Source of the DNA: Phallusia fumigata | Lineage: Eukaryota > Chordata > Ascidiacea > Phlebobranchia > Ascidiidae | Length of the DNA: 37,654 bases | NCBI GenBank assembly: GCA_008931825.1 | Contig: QXVZ01000836.1 | Location: forward strand, 1 to 37,654 | Direction: 5' to 3' | In this document: piece by piece, positions 34,937 through 37,654 of the stretch | How the letters are laid out: each line of letters starts with the position of its first letter | Position numbering within the stretch: position 1 is the first letter of the stretch | The notes under the pieces: generated by a model | The model's database searches: none | Told to the model about the DNA's origin: nothing | Seen by the model: only the letters and a program-made list of their open reading frames with translations | Made by a program: the position numbers and the translations under genes

Positions 34937-35458
34937 GTTGTGGTCTTTGCTCTGAGCTGGCTTCCTCACCACTTGCTGCTGCTCTGGCTTAAGTTCGGAG
35001 AATTTCCCTACAATCACTGCACCTTCGTGTTGCGCGTCGTTGCCCACTGTCTCTCCTACGCCAACTCCTGTCTTAACCCTCTCATCTATGGCTTTGTATC
35101 GGCGAGTTTTCGCCGCGACTTCGTCCGATGCTACGTTTCACGCTCCAGTGCTGTACGGAACAACGTCAATCGAGTGTCCGCCCGGATTTCGACCAACCTG
35201 ACGCGGGCAACGCATCACGATATACGCAAAGTCGAGTTAAACCCTCGTGCGCCCACCATGTCGGCATACGAACCCTCTGACAACGTGGTCAAGGCAGGGA
35301 TCGGGTTAAAGTTGGATAACGGGGAAATTGTTCGTTGCTGTGCCTTGTCGCCTGTTGGGGAACTCGAATTTGAAGACAATGACCAGGCAGTGGCGTGCGA
35401 GATGCAGCTTTGTGCACAGGTGACGGAGCAGAAGGAGGTGGCCGTGTCTTCTCTATAA
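34937..35458 (+). CDS. Galanin-like GPCR, exon 4 (TM6, TM7, C-tail)
   Basis: The acceptor CTTTGATAG|GTT is in phase 0. TM6 has FALSWLPHHLLLLWLKFG, very close to the galanin-receptor SWLPHH block. TM7 has RVVAHCLSYANSCLNPLIYG with the NPxxY motif. Helix 8 follows (SASFRRDFVRCYV), with a Cys that could be palmitoylated. The long cytoplasmic tail, about 100 residues, is Ser/Thr-rich and ends S-S-L, which fits a class I PDZ ligand. Stop TAA at 35456-35458. The joined exons give about 442 residues, a normal size for the family apart from the longer tail. The ligand is expected to be a galanin-like or allatostatin-like peptide (inference). Confidence 0.93.
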   Translation, partial: VVVFALSWLPHHLLLLWLKFGEFPYNHCTFVLRVVAHCLSYANSCLNPLIYGFVSASFRRDFVRCYVSRSSAVRNNVNRVSARISTNLTRATHHDIRKVELNPRAPTMSAYEPSDNVVKAGIGLKLDNGEIVRCCALSPVGELEFEDNDQAVACEMQLCAQVTEQKEVAVSSL

Positions 35459-35680
35459 ATGGTCTTCAGAAAACACAAGATCAAATATTTTTGGAAGGGT
35501 TGTCGGTGTATATCTGAGGATAAACAGCGAGCAGCCGAGAAGTCGTGTGGACTTGGTGCTTCCTTCCAAACTCCGTTTGTTTCTAAAACTAATGTGTATA
35601 TATGTGGTCGTATCCCTAAGTATACTATAGTTCTGCAATGTAGATTGGTATAACCCGATCTTTTCAGAATGCTCCTGGGA

Positions 35681-35686
35681 ATTAAA
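35681..35686 (+). terminator. Candidate poly(A) signal ATTAAA of the GPCR gene
   Basis: ATTAAA lies 223 bases past the GPCR stop and is the first common poly(A) hexamer I noticed there. The 3' UTR would be about 240 bases. Confidence 0.4.
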
Positions 35687-36592
35687 CAACAAATTTGTAA
35701 GTGACCGGTTTAAAGTAATCGACTTACAATGTTGAGGAATCACGGCGATGCATTGCAACGGAGTTGTTGTGGCAACGTTTTGACTGCTTGATGTCATCAC
35801 ATTTCTCTACGAGCGTTTGTTCAAAAGGACAAAAATATTTATCTGTGCTGTACAGTTGTAATGTTGAAGACATTTGTTTTACTTTATAGATCAAACGTTG
35901 TTGACAATGTGCATCACTGACGTAAAATGAATTGACGGGGCAAACTAAAGTTGTTTACATCTAACGTGTCCCCTCCGAAACGTTGTACCACAAATTAATG
36001 CCGCAGATGAAATTGCCGATAAATATACGACTCGGAATTTCTTTCAGTTTTTTTACATGTTCACCCTCGGTTTCACCTAATCGGTTTCATCATAGAGCTT
36101 AACACAAGAGCACGTATTGTTTCTAACCGAGTTTCACAACATGGTAAAACACATGGTTATTTTGTAGGTACGTTTGTCTGTTTTTATTTGCACAAAGGCA
36201 CCAGCCCAAAGACTAGAAACATTTTACCTTGAGTAGGCCGCTTATATTATATGACACAGTTTAATACCTCAACATATTGCATTATAATGGCTGACAAGTA
36301 GTTACCAAATAGCTGCTAATCTGTGGAACCCTCGGACAAGCCAAGAAACGTTAACATTCAAGGAAAACTACTTAACATTTCGCATCGGCACCTGGCCTCA
36401 TTAAAAAATCGAGGCTGACGTGGTTTTGTCAAAACCAGACGTTAGCTCAGAACGATGGGAGAATATAGCAGGTATTTTTAAACACCACAGCGTTTCTAAC
36501 GATCTAACTAATATCGATAAACGTCAGTGTTGCAATTAATGCTAAATGCTGGCCCTGTTACGAGACTTAATTCAAATTTAAAAATTCAAATC

Positions 36593-36655
36593 CTGTTGGG
36601 AACTGGTTAGTGCAACCGCCTTACATTTTTTCAGTTCGTTGCTACGAATCCCTAT
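36593..36655 (+). mobile_element. tRNA-like relic, probably a decayed SINE head
   Basis: GGAACTGGTTAGTGCAACCG followed by CCTTACA and then CTACGAATCCC resembles the SINE head at 33541, with a better preserved B-box end but a damaged A-box. No body or tail was recognised. Confidence 0.4.
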
Positions 36656-36669
36656 TAATCCTAAATGTA

Positions 36670-36725
36670 TCCTGGTCATGAATCATGATTTGAATCGTCC
36701 TGGCCATGAATCATGATTTAAATAG
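36670..36725. repeat. Two 28-base tandem units with an internal palindrome
   Basis: TCCTGGTCATGAATCATGAT and TCCTGGCCATGAATCATGAT begin units at 36670 and 36698. AATCATGATT inside each is self-complementary. A weaker third unit may follow (ATCAAATCTAATG). Confidence 0.6.
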
Positions 36726-37654
36726 ACCGCATCAAATCTAATGTATTTTAATAGACTGCGCCAAACTGAAGTAACTAATTTCAGAGACAAAAGTTGGGTA
36801 AGAGAAAGTGAATATAGACAGTTGTTATAAACCGATAAGGTGACAGACTAAATCTACATTTCCGTGTAATCGCATGGCATTTGTTTGTGGTAATGAAATA
36901 ACTGAAGAAACAAACACATTTCTTTAGAAATCATCCGGAAACGTGTCACAAAAATATAAGGTGAATGACACTGCTAAATATTTACTCGGATTAAGGTTTG
37001 TTTTATTGACCGGAACACATGACTACACGAATGATCGGAAAATTGTAAGTAAACATTTACTGGTTTCCCTATACAACGTCTAAGTATTTGCTCTGAGGTC
37101 TAGTCATATTCCAAACACTTCACAATCGTATCATATTGTTTGCTTTGCTTGAAAACGGGAGTGGTGTTATTCTATTGTATGTGTTGTTTGCTAAAACGTG
37201 CTGAAAACACCCTTAAGTGCGACGGCGGCAGTTCAGATAATACAAACACACCGCTAGGTGGCCCTAGACGATCCCGTGGACAAGAAGTTCTTGTTGTGAA
37301 TTGGGCCACCATTTCCGAAATGCATTTCAACAAATCAAAAGCGGCGCCCGTTGGGCCAAACGAAGTCACTTGGCGTTGCAACACACAATTTGAAAAGCCC
37401 TGTGTAAATGTATCTGGTTTGCTTTGCGCAGATTTTCATGCTTTCTGGTATCGCAACTTTGCCTTTGCGACAACAGGAATTGCTAAATAATTCATAAACT
37501 GGAGCGTTGCAAATAAACAATGCAGGTCCTCATTTCCACAATTTTCCTGCTAACCAAATTTTCTCAAGCTTATAAAATTGTGATGTCAAAGACTACTAAG
37601 GCTTTGCAAACACGTTTGTTACCCCGATTCATACTAAATCCCAATATGACAGTA

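Larger units (their letters stand above)
35700..37654. other. Downstream flank of the GPCR, no supported gene
   Basis: Contains a tRNA-like relic, the 28-base tandem repeat and a 116-codon plus-strand frame at 37140-37490 of doubtful coding status (hydrophobic start, later Cys-containing, no relative recognised). Confidence 0.45.

Noticed and set aside
37140..37490. 116-residue secreted-type protein
   Set aside because: Weak hydrophobic start, no recognised relative, and an equally open frame on the opposite strand; kept only as a note in the flank entry.
1..37654. CRISPR array, operons, ribosome binding sites
   Set aside because: No regularly spaced repeats and no prokaryotic gene organisation; introns show that the DNA is eukaryotic.

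Overview
The window looks like nuclear DNA from an invertebrate chordate, most likely a sea squirt of the Ciona type. The reasons are AT-rich sequence, short exons with GT/AG introns, a galanin-receptor-like GPCR interrupted at the DRY motif, a tRNA-derived SINE, and assembly scars typical of a very heterozygous diploid. The species assignment is an inference. No prokaryotic gene organisation, CRISPR array or functional tRNA/rRNA gene was found.

Left half (about 80-18,562, minus strand): one large multi-exon gene, read right to left. I traced eleven coding exons by hand. Splice phases agree at every internal junction, giving about 2,350 residues plus an unresolved 5' end. The first resolved exon (3.7 kb) and the second (1.6 kb) encode low-complexity protein rich in Ser, Pro, Arg and Lys. 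It carries polyproline and SH3-ligand-like stretches, a short charged helix and many basic RRSKS-type phosphosite clusters. The small downstream exons continue this composition, and the last exon encodes a compact, hydrophobic, tryptophan-containing tail. I do not recognise the family. A large cytoskeletal or signalling scaffold fits the composition, but that is inference.

Middle (about 18.6-31 kb): no confident gene. It contains several near-identical segment pairs, each split by a single N. These look like unmerged overlapping contig ends (two haplotypes), not biological duplications. It also holds a hAT-like non-autonomous element, a 16-bp palindrome centred on a full CRE site, and a conserved inverted repeat.

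Right (31,071-35,458, plus strand): a complete four-exon class A GPCR of about 442 residues, closest by motif to galanin / allatostatin-A receptors. It has DRF in place of DRY and an intron inside the Arg codon of that motif. Intron 1 carries a tRNA-derived SINE. A candidate poly(A) signal follows the stop by about 220 bases. The remaining 2 kb is non-coding as far as I can see, with a second tRNA-like relic and a 28-bp tandem repeat built on a palindrome.

The two genes converge on nothing and share no obvious function. The best candidates for something new are the unrecognised minus-strand scaffold gene and the extended-loop alternative acceptor in the GPCR.
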